Below the pieces are notes generated by a model. That model did no database searches and was not told where the DNA came from. It saw only the letters and a program-made list of their open reading frames with translations. Positions 41,265-51,342 of a stretch of DNA of 64,000 bases are shown here, in pieces. The translations under genes were made by a program, and so were the position numbers. Source of the stretch: Anaerolineae bacterium (GTDB taxonomy: Bacteria > Chloroflexota > Anaerolineae > Aggregatilineales > Aggregatilineaceae); NCBI GenBank assembly GCA_018432315.1, contig JAHDLB010000001.1:186001-250000 (forward strand), in the 5' to 3' direction. Numbering within the stretch: the first letter of the stretch is position 1; the number at the start of each line of letters is the position of its first letter.

Positions 41265-42248
41265 ATGGTCCATTTTATCATTCGACGGTTGTTAGCGATG
41301 GTGCCGATGCTGATCGCCATCTCGTTCATCTCGTTCGTTATCATTCAGCTTCCGCCCGGCGACTACCTCACGACGCTGCAAGCCGTCCAGGGAACCAGCG
41401 GCGGGGGCATGTCGAACGAGCAGGCGCAGCTTCTGCGGGAAAAATACGGGTTGGACGAGCCGTTCCTGGTGCAGTACTGGACGTGGGTCAAGGGCTTTCC
41501 GAAGGGCGATTTCGGCTACTCGTACGAGTGGTCCAGCCCGGTGTGGCCGCTGATCTCGGGGCGGATCTGGTACACCATTCTGCTGGGGTTCTGCTCGATC
41601 CTGGTGATGATCACGCTCTCCGTCCCCATCGGCATCTACTCGGCCACCCACCAGTATTCGCTCGGCGACGCGGGCTTGTCGCTGGTGGCGTTTTTGGGGC
41701 TGTCGGTGCCGGGGTTTCTGCTCGCGCTAATCTGGATGTACATCGGCGGGATCAAGCTGGGCCTGGACGTTATGGGCGACCAGTCGCCGGAGTTCATCAA
41801 CCAGCCGATGACCCTGGCGAAAGCGTGGGATTACTTCCTGCATTTGTGGCCGCCGGCGATCATCCTGGGGCTGGCGAGCACGGCGCAGTTGATGCGCATC
41901 ATGCGCAACGGCATGCTCGATGAGATGAACAAGCAGTACATCACCACGGCGCGCGCCAAGGGCCTCAAAGAGAAAAAAGTGATCAACAAATATGCGGTGC
42001 GGTCGGCGCTGAACCCCGTGGTGAGCGTGCTGGCGATGGAGGTGCCCAAGATCATTTCCTCGTCGATCCTGATCGGCGTGGTGATGTCCGTGCCCACGAC
42101 CGGGCCGCTGTTCCTGCGCTCGCTGCAAAGCCAGGATATGTTCGTGGCCGGGACGTTCCTGATGATCATGTCGCTGATGCTGCTGGTATCGAACCTCATC
42201 GCCGATCTGGTTCTGGCCTGGTTAGATCCGAGGATTGTGTATACATGA
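41265..42248 (+). CDS. ABC transporter permease, DppB type, of the pectin operon
   Basis: A 327-residue permease beginning MVHFIIRRLLAMVPMLIAIS. LPPGDYLTTLQ and LREKYGLDEPFLVQYWTWV are family features, and the EAA loop is KQYITTARAKGLKEKKVINK. The ATG at 41265 has GGAG nine bases upstream; a longer frame starts inside the binding-protein gene and is unlikely. Its stop overlaps the next start as ATGA. Confidence 0.92.
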   Translation: MVHFIIRRLLAMVPMLIAISFISFVIIQLPPGDYLTTLQAVQGTSGGGMSNEQAQLLREKYGLDEPFLVQYWTWVKGFPKGDFGYSYEWSSPVWPLISGRIWYTILLGFCSILVMITLSVPIGIYSATHQYSLGDAGLSLVAFLGLSVPGFLLALIWMYIGGIKLGLDVMGDQSPEFINQPMTLAKAWDYFLHLWPPAIILGLASTAQLMRIMRNGMLDEMNKQYITTARAKGLKEKKVINKYAVRSALNPVVSVLAMEVPKIISSSILIGVVMSVPTTGPLFLRSLQSQDMFVAGTFLMIMSLMLLVSNLIADLVLAWLDPRIVYT

Positions 42249-43450
42249 TCGAGACACCCAACTCCACCCCCCAACGCCCGATCGATCAGCAGTCCGCAAC
42301 GCTGCGCGAGCTGTATCGCCGGTTGGCCGAAGACGAGGCCGCGCGCGAGGCCAACGCCGAGCTGATGCAGCTTTCCAAAGAGGAAGCCCGCTATGCGGCG
42401 TCGCAGTGGACGATGATCTGGCGGCGCTTCCGGCGCAACCGGGCGGCGATCATCGGCATGGTCATCGTCGTGTTCTATTACCTCGTCGCGGCGTTTGGCA
42501 ATTTCATCGCGCCCTATTCGCTGACGACACGTTTCACCAAGCAGCTTTACCTGCCGCCGCAGCGCATCCACCTGTTCGACGAAGGCAAGCTGCGCCCGTT
42601 CGTCTACGGCATCGAGTCCGGCTACGACGAGAGCCTGCGGCGCGTCCACCAGACGACCGACGAAAAAATCTATCTCAAATTCTTTGCTAAAGGCAGTTCG
42701 TACAAATTGCTGGGCCTTTTCGAAACCGACGTTCATCTCTTCCAGGCGCCGGGCGGGCTCGTCAGCCTGTTGGGGACCGACCGGCAGGGGCGTGACATGT
42801 TCTCGCGCATCATCCTGGGCAGCCAGGTGTCGCTGACGATCGGGCTGGTCGGCGTCTTGATGAGCCTGGTCTTCGGCACGACGCTCGGCATCATCTCCGG
42901 CTATTACGGCGGGCTGGTGGACGAAGCCATGCAGCGCCTGATCGAGCTGGTGCGCGCCTTCCCGGATATCCCGTTGTGGATGGCGCTGTCCGCGGCGCTG
43001 CCGGCGGGCTGGTCGCAGACGAAGACGTATTTCGCGGTGACGCTGATCCTGTCGCTGATCGGGTGGACGTGGCTGGCGCGCCAACTGCGCGGCCAGGTGC
43101 TGGCGCTGCGCCAGAGCGATTACGTCATCGCGGCCAAGCTGGCCGGGGCCAGCGACGCGCGGATCATCTTCAAGCACCTGATCCCGGCGACGTTCGGCCA
43201 GATCATCGTGGTGGCGACGCTGGCGATGCCGGCCATGATCATCGCGGAGACGGCGCTCAGCTTTCTGGGCCTGGGCCTGAGGCCGCCCACGACCAGTTGG
43301 GGCGTGCTGCTCCAGGAAGCGCAGAACCTGCAATCGCTGGCGCTCTACCCGTGGGTGTTCACGCCGGCCATCGTCATCGTCATCGTGATCCTGGCCTTCA
43401 GCTTCATGGGCGACGGCCTTCGCGATGCAGCCGACCCTTACACCATTTAG
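42245..43450 (+). CDS. ABC transporter permease, DppC type with extended N-terminus and loop
   Basis: A 401-residue permease, about 100 longer than usual. Residues 1-60 form a charged cytoplasmic extension (LYRRLAEDEAAREANAELMQ). An insertion of about 60 residues follows the first helix (LPPQRIHLFDEGKLRPFVYG onward) before the LLGTDRQGRDMFSRI signature. The EAA loop is VIAAKLAGASDARIIFKHLI. The insert includes an AT-richer patch near 42655-42745. Long forms like this occur with large family-5 binding proteins. Confidence 0.9.
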   Translation: MIETPNSTPQRPIDQQSATLRELYRRLAEDEAAREANAELMQLSKEEARYAASQWTMIWRRFRRNRAAIIGMVIVVFYYLVAAFGNFIAPYSLTTRFTKQLYLPPQRIHLFDEGKLRPFVYGIESGYDESLRRVHQTTDEKIYLKFFAKGSSYKLLGLFETDVHLFQAPGGLVSLLGTDRQGRDMFSRIILGSQVSLTIGLVGVLMSLVFGTTLGIISGYYGGLVDEAMQRLIELVRAFPDIPLWMALSAALPAGWSQTKTYFAVTLILSLIGWTWLARQLRGQVLALRQSDYVIAAKLAGASDARIIFKHLIPATFGQIIVVATLAMPAMIIAETALSFLGLGLRPPTTSWGVLLQEAQNLQSLALYPWVFTPAIVIVIVILAFSFMGDGLRDAADPYTI

Positions 43451-43458
43451 AGGCCGCC

Positions 43459-44463
43459 ATGAACCCAGACAACATCCTGGAAATTTCCGACCTCGAAGTC
43501 CACTTTCGCACGCTGGACGGCACCGTGCGGGGGGTGGATGGCGTCACTTTCAACGTGCGCAACGGCGAGACGCTGGGGCTGGTGGGGGAGTCCGGCTGTG
43601 GCAAGAGCGTCACGGCGCACAGCATCATGCGCCTGCTGCCCAAGCGCTCGGCGCGCATCGCCAACGGCAGCATCTGGTTTCGCAGGCGCAGCGGCGACGA
43701 AGTCGACATGACGCAGATCGACCCTGAGGGCGAGTTGATCCGGTCGATCCGGGGCAACGAAATCGCCATGATCTTTCAGGAGCCGATGACCTCGCTCTCG
43801 CCGATGCACACCATCGGCGACCAGATCATGGAATCGATCATCCTGCACCAGAACGTCGACCGGCAGGAGGCCGAAGAACGCGCGATCACCATGCTGGAAG
43901 CGGTGAGCATCGGCAACGCGCGCGAGTTCATCCGGTCGTACCCGCACCAGTATTCGGGCGGGATGCGCCAGCGCGCCATGATCGCCATGGCGCTGTCGTG
44001 CAACCCCTCGGTGCTGATCGCCGACGAGCCGACGACCGCCCTCGACGTGACCATCCAGGCGCAGATCCTCGACCTGATGCGGCATCTCCAGCACGAGTTC
44101 GAGTCGGCCATCATCATGATCACCCACAACCTGGGCGTGATCAACGAGATGGCCGACCGCATCGCCGTGATGTACCTGGGCAAGATCGTCGAGGTCGCGG
44201 ACCGGAAGACGCTGTTCAAGCGCCCGGCCCACCCGTACACCGTCGGCCTGATGCAGTCGGTGCCGGAGATGGGCCGCAGGGAGCGCAGCCGCCTGCACCC
44301 GATTCCCGGCATGATTCCCGACCCGTTCTACGTGCCCCAGGGATGCGCCTTCCATCCGCGCTGCCCCGCGGCCAAGAACGCGGCCTGCACCGACCCGGCG
44401 GGCGTCCCGCTGGTCGAAGTCGAGCCGGGGCATTACGTGCGCTGCACGCTGTATACAGGGTGA
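43459..44463 (+). CDS. ABC transporter ATPase, DppD/OppD type
   Basis: A 334-residue ATPase: Walker A GESGCGKS, signature YSGGMRQR, Walker [14 protein letters not shown]-loop ITHN. The C-terminal oligopeptide-transporter domain carries the Cys-rich iron-sulfur-type motif [21 protein letters not shown] lies before the ATG at 43459. It works with the DppF-type ATPase encoded seven bases downstream. Confidence 0.94.
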   Translation: MNPDNILEISDLEVHFRTLDGTVRGVDGVTFNVRNGETLGLVGESGCGKSVTAHSIMRLLPKRSARIANGSIWFRRRSGDEVDMTQIDPEGELIRSIRGNEIAMIFQEPMTSLSPMHTIGDQIMESIILHQNVDRQEAEERAITMLEAVSIGNAREFIRSYPHQYSGGMRQRAMIAMALSCNPSVLIADEPTTALDVTIQAQILDLMRHLQHEFESAIIMITHNLGVINEMADRIAVMYLGKIVEVADRKTLFKRPAHPYTVGLMQSVPEMGRRERSRLHPIPGMIPDPFYVPQGCAFHPRCPAAKNAACTDPAGVPLVEVEPGHYVRCTLYTG

Positions 44464-44470
44464 GCTGACC

Positions 44471-45505
44471 ATGGCTGACAAGACTAAACTGCTCGACATC
44501 AACGGCCTGAAGATGTACTTCCCGATCAAGCGCGGCCTGCTCAAGCACGTGGTCGGGCACGTTCGCGCCGTCGATGGTGTGTCGTTCGGCATCTGGCGCG
44601 GCGAAACGCTGGGGCTGGTGGGCGAGAGCGGGTGCGGCAAGACGACGCTGGGCCGCTGCACGGTCCGCGCCTACAAGCCGACCGCCGGCGAGATCCTGTA
44701 CTATGGCGAGGCGGCGCCCACCGCGACCGGCGCCAACGGCGCGATCGATTTCGCCGCGCTGAGCCCCCGCGAGCTGCGCGCCTATCGCCGCGAGATTCAG
44801 ATGATCTTTCAGGACCCGTACTCGTCGCTCAACCCGCGCATGACCGTGCTGGACATCGTCAGCGAGCCGCTGGTGATCCACACCCGCAAGCGCGGCAGCG
44901 ACCTCAAGGCCGAGGTCGGCGACCTGCTGCGGCGGGTGGGGCTGCGCCCGGAATACATGAACCGCTACCCGAACGCGTTCAGCGGCGGCCAGCGCCAGCG
45001 GATCGGGATCGCGCGCGCGCTGGCGCTGCGCCCCAAGCTGATCGTGTGCGACGAGCCGGTGTCCGCGCTGGACGTGTCGGTGCAGGCCCAGGTGGTGAAC
45101 CTGCTGCAAGACCTGCAGAACGATCTCGGCCTGACGTACCTGTTCATCGCGCACGATCTGTCGGTCGTGCAGCACATCAGCAACCGGATCGCGGTCATGT
45201 ACCTGGGCAAGGTCGTCGAGCTGGCGAATTCGGACGAGCTGTACGTCAACCCGCTGCACCCGTACACCGAAGCGCTGCTGTCGGCAGTGCCCTCGACGAA
45301 CCCGGACATCAGCCGCGAGCGCATCATCCTCAAGGGCGACGTGCCGAACCCGGCCAACCCGCCGCCGGGCTGCGCGTTCCATCCACGCTGCCGCTACGCC
45401 CAGGCGATCTGCAAAGAGCAGGTGCCCGAATGGCGCGAGTTCGAGAACGAGCACGGCGTGGCGTGCCATTTTGCGGAAGAACTGTCACTGACAGGAGTTC
45501 ATTGA
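44471..45505 (+). CDS. ABC transporter ATPase, DppF/OppF type
   Basis: A 344-residue ATPase: Walker [10 protein letters not shown], signature FSGGQRQR, Walker [16 protein letters not shown]-loop IAHD. It has the DppF hallmark [15 protein letters not shown] and the C-terminal [15 protein letters not shown] Cys cluster. It completes the importer of the pectin operon. Because other importers in the window lack ATPases, this pair could also serve the operon at 5917-9359; that is only a suggestion. Confidence 0.94.
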   Translation: MADKTKLLDINGLKMYFPIKRGLLKHVVGHVRAVDGVSFGIWRGETLGLVGESGCGKTTLGRCTVRAYKPTAGEILYYGEAAPTATGANGAIDFAALSPRELRAYRREIQMIFQDPYSSLNPRMTVLDIVSEPLVIHTRKRGSDLKAEVGDLLRRVGLRPEYMNRYPNAFSGGQRQRIGIARALALRPKLIVCDEPVSALDVSVQAQVVNLLQDLQNDLGLTYLFIAHDLSVVQHISNRIAVMYLGKVVELANSDELYVNPLHPYTEALLSAVPSTNPDISRERIILKGDVPNPANPPPGCAFHPRCRYAQAICKEQVPEWREFENEHGVACHFAEELSLTGVH

Positions 45506-45506
45506 C

Positions 45507-47417
45507 GTGTATCGACCTTCGAAAGACCAGATCAAGGCGTGGCTGGCCGCACCGGGCCCGGTCGCCGATCTGCGCGAGGAAGTGCGCCGGTCGCCCACCA
45601 CGCCCCGGCTGTTGGACAGCATCCGGCGCGAAATCCCGGACCGGGATGCGATCCCGCCGCTCACCTACAACCTCTACCGCCAGTTCGAGCACACCGGCGT
45701 GCGCCGTCACTACGAGGAGCCGTATTTCCTGAAGCGGGCCACCCTGACGCGCGCCGTGCTGGAGTTCGTCACCGGCGACGCGCCGGCGTTGGACGCGATT
45801 CACGACGTGGCCTGGAGCATCTGCGAGGAGACGACGTGGGTGCTGCCCGCGCACGAGGAGCAGGGGCCGGATTATTGGGAGCTGGACCCGCCGCGCGTCC
45901 GGACGGCGCCGCTGGGCGCGCACACCATGCTCACCCGCGAGCCGGACTCGATCGACCTGTTCGCCGCCGAGACGGGCGCGGCCCTGGCCGAGACGGTGTA
46001 CCTGGTGGGTGACGCGCTGGTGCCCGAAGTGCGGCAGCGCATCCGCCACGAGGTGGAGCGCCACATCTTCAAGCCGTACCTGGCCTACGCGCGCGATCAC
46101 TGGTGGTTCAAGGGCGCGCTGAACTGGAACGGCGTGTGCAACGGCTCGATCGGGCTGGCGTTCCTGCGGCTGGAGAACGACCGCGAAACGCTGGCCGAGG
46201 CGCTCGAACTGGTGCTGGAAGGGTTCGAGGCGTACCTCGCCACCGGGTTCGAGGCCGACGGCGGCTCGATCGAGGGCATCGGCTATTGGAATTACGGCAT
46301 GATGTACGTGATCACCGTGGCCGAGCTGCTGCGCGAGATCTCGAATGGCGAGCTGGACCTGCTGGCCCAGCCCCGCCTGCGCGACATCGCCGCCTATCCG
46401 CCGGGCGTGGCGCTGGTGCCGCCCAACCGGTTCGTGAACTTCGGCGACGCGACCGAGACGCTCACCCTGTCGGCGGGCGTGGTCAACCGGCTGGCGGAGC
46501 GCACCGGCGTGGCCGAGCTGCGCGCGCTGTTCGGCGAGCTGGACGGCGGCGCGGTCGCGTCCGAGGCCGGGGCGCAGATGGACCGCGCGGCGGCGCGCAA
46601 GTTCGGCTACAATTTCTACTCCAAGCTGCCGATCGTCCACCGCTACGCGGCCTGGTGGGACTGCACGCAGCCCGCCCCGCCGCTGGAGCCGCGCGATTTC
46701 TTCCTGCCGGACACGGGCCTGATCAAGTTCGTGGGCCGGACCGGGGACGGCGAGCCGGTCGTCTTCGTGACGAAGGCCGGCCACAACGACGGGCACCACA
46801 GCCACGCCGACATCGCCACGTTCATCCTCAACGTCGCGGGCGACAGTCTGATCCCCGATCCGGGGCGCGGCCTGTACAGCAAAGAATATTTCCGCCAGCC
46901 GCGCTACGAGAACGTGTTCAACAATTCCTACAGCCACAGCGTCCCGCGCATCGGCGGCCAGCTTCAGGCGCCGGGGCCAGAGTTCGGCGGGCATCGCCAG
47001 TTCCACGGCGAGATCGTGGAACACGGGCAGCGCGATGCGGTAAAATACGCCGTGGTGGCGTTCCACAAGGCGTACGACATCCCGGCGCTGGTGGATGCCC
47101 GGCGGGCGTTCGAGTTCGACGCGGCGACCGGCGCGCTCACCCTCACCGACGAATTCACGTTCAGCGGCTCGCCGCTCGCGATCGAGGAAGCCTTCACCAC
47201 GTGGCACCCGGTCGAGGCGGACGGCGCGACCGCGCGCATCACCGGCGAGCACGCGGCGCTGGAGCTGCGCATCGTGGAGCCCGCCGGGGCGGCCTTCACC
47301 GTCGAGCGGCTGGAGGAAGCCTGTCGCGAGAACATGCTCGACGGCGTGCTGGCGCGGCTGGCGGCCACGCTGCCCGCCGGGGCGACGCGCTTCGTGTTAC
47401 GTGTTGTGCCTGTTTGA
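45507..47417 (+). CDS. Heparinase II/III-like polysaccharide lyase
   Basis: A 636-residue, apparently cytoplasmic protein (no signal peptide). The N-terminal alpha-toroid part has WWFKGALNWNGVCNGSIGLA and GGSIEGIGYWNYGMMYV. The C-terminal beta-sheet part has KAGHNDGHHSHADIATFIL, the conserved His/Asp region of Hepar_II_III proteins. Related families act on uronate-containing chains (heparin, alginate, oligo-alginate). Next to an oligogalacturonate lyase it may act on oligouronides. The GTG start one base after the DppF-type stop has ACAGGAG upstream. Confidence 0.85.
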   Translation: MYRPSKDQIKAWLAAPGPVADLREEVRRSPTTPRLLDSIRREIPDRDAIPPLTYNLYRQFEHTGVRRHYEEPYFLKRATLTRAVLEFVTGDAPALDAIHDVAWSICEETTWVLPAHEEQGPDYWELDPPRVRTAPLGAHTMLTREPDSIDLFAAETGAALAETVYLVGDALVPEVRQRIRHEVERHIFKPYLAYARDHWWFKGALNWNGVCNGSIGLAFLRLENDRETLAEALELVLEGFEAYLATGFEADGGSIEGIGYWNYGMMYVITVAELLREISNGELDLLAQPRLRDIAAYPPGVALVPPNRFVNFGDATETLTLSAGVVNRLAERTGVAELRALFGELDGGAVASEAGAQMDRAAARKFGYNFYSKLPIVHRYAAWWDCTQPAPPLEPRDFFLPDTGLIKFVGRTGDGEPVVFVTKAGHNDGHHSHADIATFILNVAGDSLIPDPGRGLYSKEYFRQPRYENVFNNSYSHSVPRIGGQLQAPGPEFGGHRQFHGEIVEHGQRDAVKYAVVAFHKAYDIPALVDARRAFEFDAATGALTLTDEFTFSGSPLAIEEAFTTWHPVEADGATARITGEHAALELRIVEPAGAAFTVERLEEACRENMLDGVLARLAATLPAGATRFVLRVVPV

Positions 47418-47442
47418 CGCAATCGAAAAGGTTCGAGTACCG

Positions 47443-48621
47443 ATGACTGACACCTGGCAATCGGAAATCCGCGAGTTCAAGGACGAGAAGACGGGCCGGA
47501 CGATCAAACAACTGACCTCGACCGGCAACAACGTCCACATGTATTTCACCGAAAACTCGTTCGACCGGAACAGGAACGAGATCATCTTCGTGTCCGATCG
47601 CGCGTCCGGCGAGGACCGCGCCCCGCACGAATCGCCCAAACTCAGCCCGTACCGGATGAACCTCGACACCGGCGCGATCGAGCGGCTGTCGGGCGACGTG
47701 CTCCAGGGCCCTCACACCATCACCAAGACGCCGGACAGCACGCTGCTGGCCTACACCACCGCCGAGCACAACGTCAGGGTGATGAACCTGGAAACGGGCG
47801 ACGCGGTCACCGTCTACGAGGAAGACCCGGCTTACGCCATTTCGAGCGTGCCGTCGATCGCGCCCAACCGGCAGTACGTGGCCTTCTGCCGCAACGAAAA
47901 GCCGCCGACCTACGTCGAGCACGGCGCCAACTACGCCGGGTTCAAAGAGCGCTTCTACCGGATCAAGGATGGGCGCGTCACGCTGGCGTACCTGGACGGC
48001 TCCGGCTGGTTCGACGTGTTCAAGGACACGCACCAGCTCGGCCATTTCCAGTTCTCGCCGGACGACTCCACGCTGGGGATGTTCTGCCACGAGGGACCGT
48101 GGAACCTGGTGACACAGCGCATCTGGTTCCTCGACTTCATCCGGCGCGAGGCGCGGCCTTGCTTCCGCCAGGATGAGCAGGACGCCATCGGCCACGAGTT
48201 CTGGACGCAGGACGGCTACGTGTTCTTCGACGATCGCGGCCCCGGCCACGACGGCACGATCACCTCGCACCGCACCCAGGCCGTGGTGACCGACGTGGCG
48301 GTCAACGAGAACACGATGATCCCCTTCGTGGGGCTGATGGACCGTTCGGGCGAGCTGGTCCGGCGCATCGACATGCCGTTCTACTGCAACCACTACCATG
48401 CCAACCCGGACAACACCGTGCTGGTCGGCGACGACGTGGACGACCTGGTGCTGATCGATATCGCGGGCGAGGAAGCGACGCTGCAAACCCTCGCCAACCA
48501 CAAGACGTCGTGGCACACCCAGGCGAGCCACTGCCACCCCACGTGGAGCTGGGACGGCAGCCGGATTCTCTACGCCTCCGATCACGGGGGCCGCGTGCAG
48601 TTGTATTTGATCGAGCTATAA
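47443..48621 (+). CDS. ogl: Oligogalacturonate lyase (PL22)
   Basis: A 392-residue cytoplasmic seven-bladed beta-propeller lyase cutting digalacturonate to 5-keto-4-deoxyuronate. The metal/catalytic His residues are visible in LGHFQFSPDD, FCHEGPWNLV, GHEFWTQDG and FYCNHYHANPDN, in the order known for PL22 enzymes. The ATG at 47443 (MTDTWQSEIREF) is the natural start. Neighbours kduI and kduD carry the next two steps. Confidence 0.9.
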   Translation: MTDTWQSEIREFKDEKTGRTIKQLTSTGNNVHMYFTENSFDRNRNEIIFVSDRASGEDRAPHESPKLSPYRMNLDTGAIERLSGDVLQGPHTITKTPDSTLLAYTTAEHNVRVMNLETGDAVTVYEEDPAYAISSVPSIAPNRQYVAFCRNEKPPTYVEHGANYAGFKERFYRIKDGRVTLAYLDGSGWFDVFKDTHQLGHFQFSPDDSTLGMFCHEGPWNLVTQRIWFLDFIRREARPCFRQDEQDAIGHEFWTQDGYVFFDDRGPGHDGTITSHRTQAVVTDVAVNENTMIPFVGLMDRSGELVRRIDMPFYCNHYHANPDNTVLVGDDVDDLVLIDIAGEEATLQTLANHKTSWHTQASHCHPTWSWDGSRILYASDHGGRVQLYLIEL

Positions 48622-48639
48622 CGAGGAGCAAGCTTTACT

Positions 48640-49473
48640 ATGGAAATGCGTTATCCCTCGCACCCCGACCGGGTGAAGACCTACACGACCGACGAGCTTC
48701 GCCGCGAGTTCTTGATCGAGAAGCTGTTCGTCGAAAACGACCTGACGCTGGTCTACAGCCACATCGACCGCATCATCACCGGCGGGGCGTATCCCGCTGG
48801 CGGGAAGGTGGCGCTCAAGGGCGACCCGAAAGAGCTGGGCGCGGAGTTCTTCCTCCAGCGGCGCGAGCTGGGCGTGGTGAACGTCGGCGGCCCCGGCACC
48901 ATCACCGCCGACGGGACCGAGTACGCCATGAACCGGCTGGATGGGCTGTACGTCGGCATGGGCACGCGCGACGTCGTCTTTGCCAGCAAGGACCCGGCCA
49001 ACCCGGCCCGCTTCTACCTGAGCAGCACGCCGGCCCACCATGCCTACCCGACCACGCACATCCCGCTCGACGCGGCGGAACCGGCGCACCTGGGCAGCAT
49101 CGCCAACTCCAACGAGCGCACGATCTACAAGTACATCCATCCCGACGGGGCGAAAAGCTGCCAGTTGGTGATGGGCGTGACGCTGCTGGAGCCCAACAAC
49201 ATGTGGAACACCATGCCGGCCCACACCCACGCGCGCCGCATGGAGGTCTACTTCTACTTCGACATCCAGGGCGAAAACGTGGTCTTTCACCTGATGGGCG
49301 CGCCGGACGAAACGCGCCACCTCGTGATCCGTAACGAGCAGGCCGTGATCTCGCCGAGCTGGTCGATCCACGCGGGGATGGGCACCGGCAACTACGCGTT
49401 CATCTGGGCGATGGCCGGCGAGAACCAGACGTTCAGCGACATGGACGCCGTCGCCATGCCCGATCTGCGCTAG
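48640..49473 (+). CDS. kduI: 4-deoxy-L-threo-5-hexosulose-uronate ketol-isomerase
   Basis: A 277-residue cupin-fold isomerase converting 5-keto-4-deoxyuronate to 2,5-diketo-3-deoxygluconate. The start MEMRYPSHPDRVKTYTT matches the family. The zinc site is in MWNTMPAHTHARRMEVYFYF (His-x-His and Glu). VGGPGTITADG and FYLSSTPAHHAYPTT are also conserved. AGGAG lies upstream. It lies between ogl and kduD. Confidence 0.95.
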   Translation: MEMRYPSHPDRVKTYTTDELRREFLIEKLFVENDLTLVYSHIDRIITGGAYPAGGKVALKGDPKELGAEFFLQRRELGVVNVGGPGTITADGTEYAMNRLDGLYVGMGTRDVVFASKDPANPARFYLSSTPAHHAYPTTHIPLDAAEPAHLGSIANSNERTIYKYIHPDGAKSCQLVMGVTLLEPNNMWNTMPAHTHARRMEVYFYFDIQGENVVFHLMGAPDETRHLVIRNEQAVISPSWSIHAGMGTGNYAFIWAMAGENQTFSDMDAVAMPDLR

Positions 49474-49490
49474 CGGGATAGGAGCGCGGC

Positions 49491-50261
49491 ATGGGCATTC
49501 TCGAACAATTCAGTCTCAAGGGGAAGGTGGCGCTGGTCACCGGGGCCAGCCAGGGACTCGGCCAGGGGATGGCCGTCGGGCTGGCCGAGGCCGGGGCAGA
49601 CATCGCCGGGCTGGACCGCACGCCGGACTGTAACGAGACGTGCGCCCAGGTCGAGGCGCTGGGGCGCCGCTTCATCAACCTGGAATGTGACCTGCTCGAC
49701 GCATCGGTGAGCGATCTCGGCGCGCAGGTGGCGCGGGTGGTCGCGGAGCTGGGGCGGCTCGATATTCTGGTGAACAACGCCGGGATCATCCGGCGCGCGC
49801 CCGCCATCGACTACACCGAGCAGGACTGGGACGACGTGCTGCACATCAACCTGCGGGCGGTGTTCTTCCTGTCCCAGGCGGCGGCGCGTGCCATGCACGA
49901 GGGGGGCGGCGGCAAGATCATCAACATCGCGTCGATGCTGTCCTTCCAGGGCGGGATCCTGGTGCCCAGTTACACGGCGGCCAAGAGCGCCGTGGCGGGC
50001 GTCACCCGCGCGCTGGCGAACGAGTGGGCGTCGCTGGGCATCAACGTCAACGCCATCGCGCCCGGCTACATGGCGACGGCCAACACCGCGCCGCTGCGGG
50101 CCGACCCGGCGCGCAGCCAGTCGATCCTGGATCGCATCCCGGCGGGGCGCTGGGGCACGCCCGACGACCTGAAGGGCGCGGTCGTCTTCCTGGCGTCGGA
50201 TGCCGCCGCGTATGTCACCGGCGCGATCCTGCCGGTCGATGGCGCGTGGTTGACGCGCTGA
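49491..50261 (+). CDS. kduD: 2-deoxy-D-gluconate 3-dehydrogenase (2-dehydro-3-deoxygluconate-forming)
   Basis: A 256-residue short-chain dehydrogenase. NAD(P)-binding TGASQGLGQG, NNAGI and the catalytic Ser/Tyr/Lys (IASMLSF, then SYTAAKSAVAG) are present. KduD forms 2-keto-3-deoxygluconate, the end of the pathway visible here. The kinase and aldolase (KdgK, Eda) that finish the route are not in the window. AGGAG precedes the ATG. Confidence 0.93.
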   Translation: MGILEQFSLKGKVALVTGASQGLGQGMAVGLAEAGADIAGLDRTPDCNETCAQVEALGRRFINLECDLLDASVSDLGAQVARVVAELGRLDILVNNAGIIRRAPAIDYTEQDWDDVLHINLRAVFFLSQAAARAMHEGGGGKIINIASMLSFQGGILVPSYTAAKSAVAGVTRALANEWASLGINVNAIAPGYMATANTAPLRADPARSQSILDRIPAGRWGTPDDLKGAVVFLASDAAAYVTGAILPVDGAWLTR

Positions 50262-50286
50262 GCCGGTTTCGTGTAGTGAAACAGCA

Positions 50287-50316
50287 GGCCCCGGCAGGAG
50301 CGACTCCACCGGGGCC
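50287..50316 (+). terminator. Hairpin ending the pectin operon
   Basis: GGCCCCGG (50287-50294) pairs with CCGGGGCC (50309-50316) between the convergent kduD and PAC2 genes. No strong T-run. Confidence 0.5.
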
Positions 50317-50344
50317 CATTCGTTGATGTGAGGGCGCGGCGCGG

Positions 50345-51280
50345 CTAGGCGTCTTCCTCTTCTTCGTCCTCGTCGTCGAACAGCCGCTTGAGTTCTTCTT
50401 CCCACACGTCGTCCAGCGGATCGAACGTCATTTCGGTGAAGTCCTCGGCCAGTTGGGCGAAGTACTCGCGCACGTTCAGTTCCGGGGCGGCGCGCTCGAT
50501 CTCGTCGACGCGCGCATCGACCACCTCGATCAGCCGGGCGCTTTTGTCCTCCAGGTCGGACAGGTCGAACCGCGTTTTGAGCATGTGGTTGATCCGGCGC
50601 ATGACGCCCAGCCAGGCCATGTAGTCGTTTTCGAGGCGGATGGTGTGGCCCGCCTTGCCCAGTTGCGAGAAGTCGAAGGTGGGCACGAACGCGTAAAACC
50701 CGACGTGCTCCTGGTTGGCGTCCGCCGCGCGGCGGCAGAGCACCGAGTCGATGGCCGCGCCGCCGTGGTAGTCCGAGAACTGGACCGCCAGCTTGCTCAG
50801 CCCGTCCTTGAGCGCGGGCAGGCTGAACACGCACGAGACGGTGCGCTCCTTGTTGTACGGCAGCTCGCCATACACGCCGCCCAGGCTGACGATGCGCTTG
50901 ACGCCGAGTTTCTGGGCCGCTTCGAGCAGGGTGGCGACGTACCGCTCGACGTCGAGGTGCGGCTCGTCGCCCAGGAAGATCACGGTGCCGTGGCGCTCGT
51001 CGCCGGTGTAATAGAACGCGTTGCTCGGCACGCTGAGCTCCTCGGGATACCCGTCGTCGAACCTGATCACCGGCCTGACCAGGTCGTGCGTGCCGGGGAT
51101 CTGGAACAGGTAGAACCCGTCGGGGCGGATCGACCCGATGCGGCGGGCGCTGGTCTGCTGGACCAGGTACTCGGGCAGGCCGGACGAGATCGAGCCGGCG
51201 TCGGCCCACTGGCGCCAGCCGGCGATCATGTCGATGCGGGCCGCGGTGGGCTGTTCGAGCAGTTCAAGTGTGTCGGGCAT
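50345..51280 (-). CDS. PAC2 (proteasome assembly chaperone-like) family protein
   Basis: A 311-residue protein of the PAC2 family. ARIDMIAGWRQWADAGSISSGL at the N-terminus, IFLGDEPHLD, IVSLGGVYGELPYN and HGGAAIDSVLCRRA are typical. The C-terminus is a highly acidic tail (DDEDEEEEDA). Bacterial members occur with proteasome-like or ATP-grasp genes in some phyla; none is nearby. Function in this organism is unknown. Confidence 0.85.
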   Translation of the reverse strand: MPDTLELLEQPTAARIDMIAGWRQWADAGSISSGLPEYLVQQTSARRIGSIRPDGFYLFQIPGTHDLVRPVIRFDDGYPEELSVPSNAFYYTGDERHGTVIFLGDEPHLDVERYVATLLEAAQKLGVKRIVSLGGVYGELPYNKERTVSCVFSLPALKDGLSKLAVQFSDYHGGAAIDSVLCRRAADANQEHVGFYAFVPTFDFSQLGKAGHTIRLENDYMAWLGVMRRINHMLKTRFDLSDLEDKSARLIEVVDARVDEIERAAPELNVREYFAQLAEDFTEMTFDPLDDVWEEELKRLFDDEDEEEEDA

Positions 51281-51342
51281 ACTGGCGGTTTCCCCTTAGC
51301 TGCTGCATGGCGAAAGCGGCCCTAGTCTACCCAAAACGCTGT

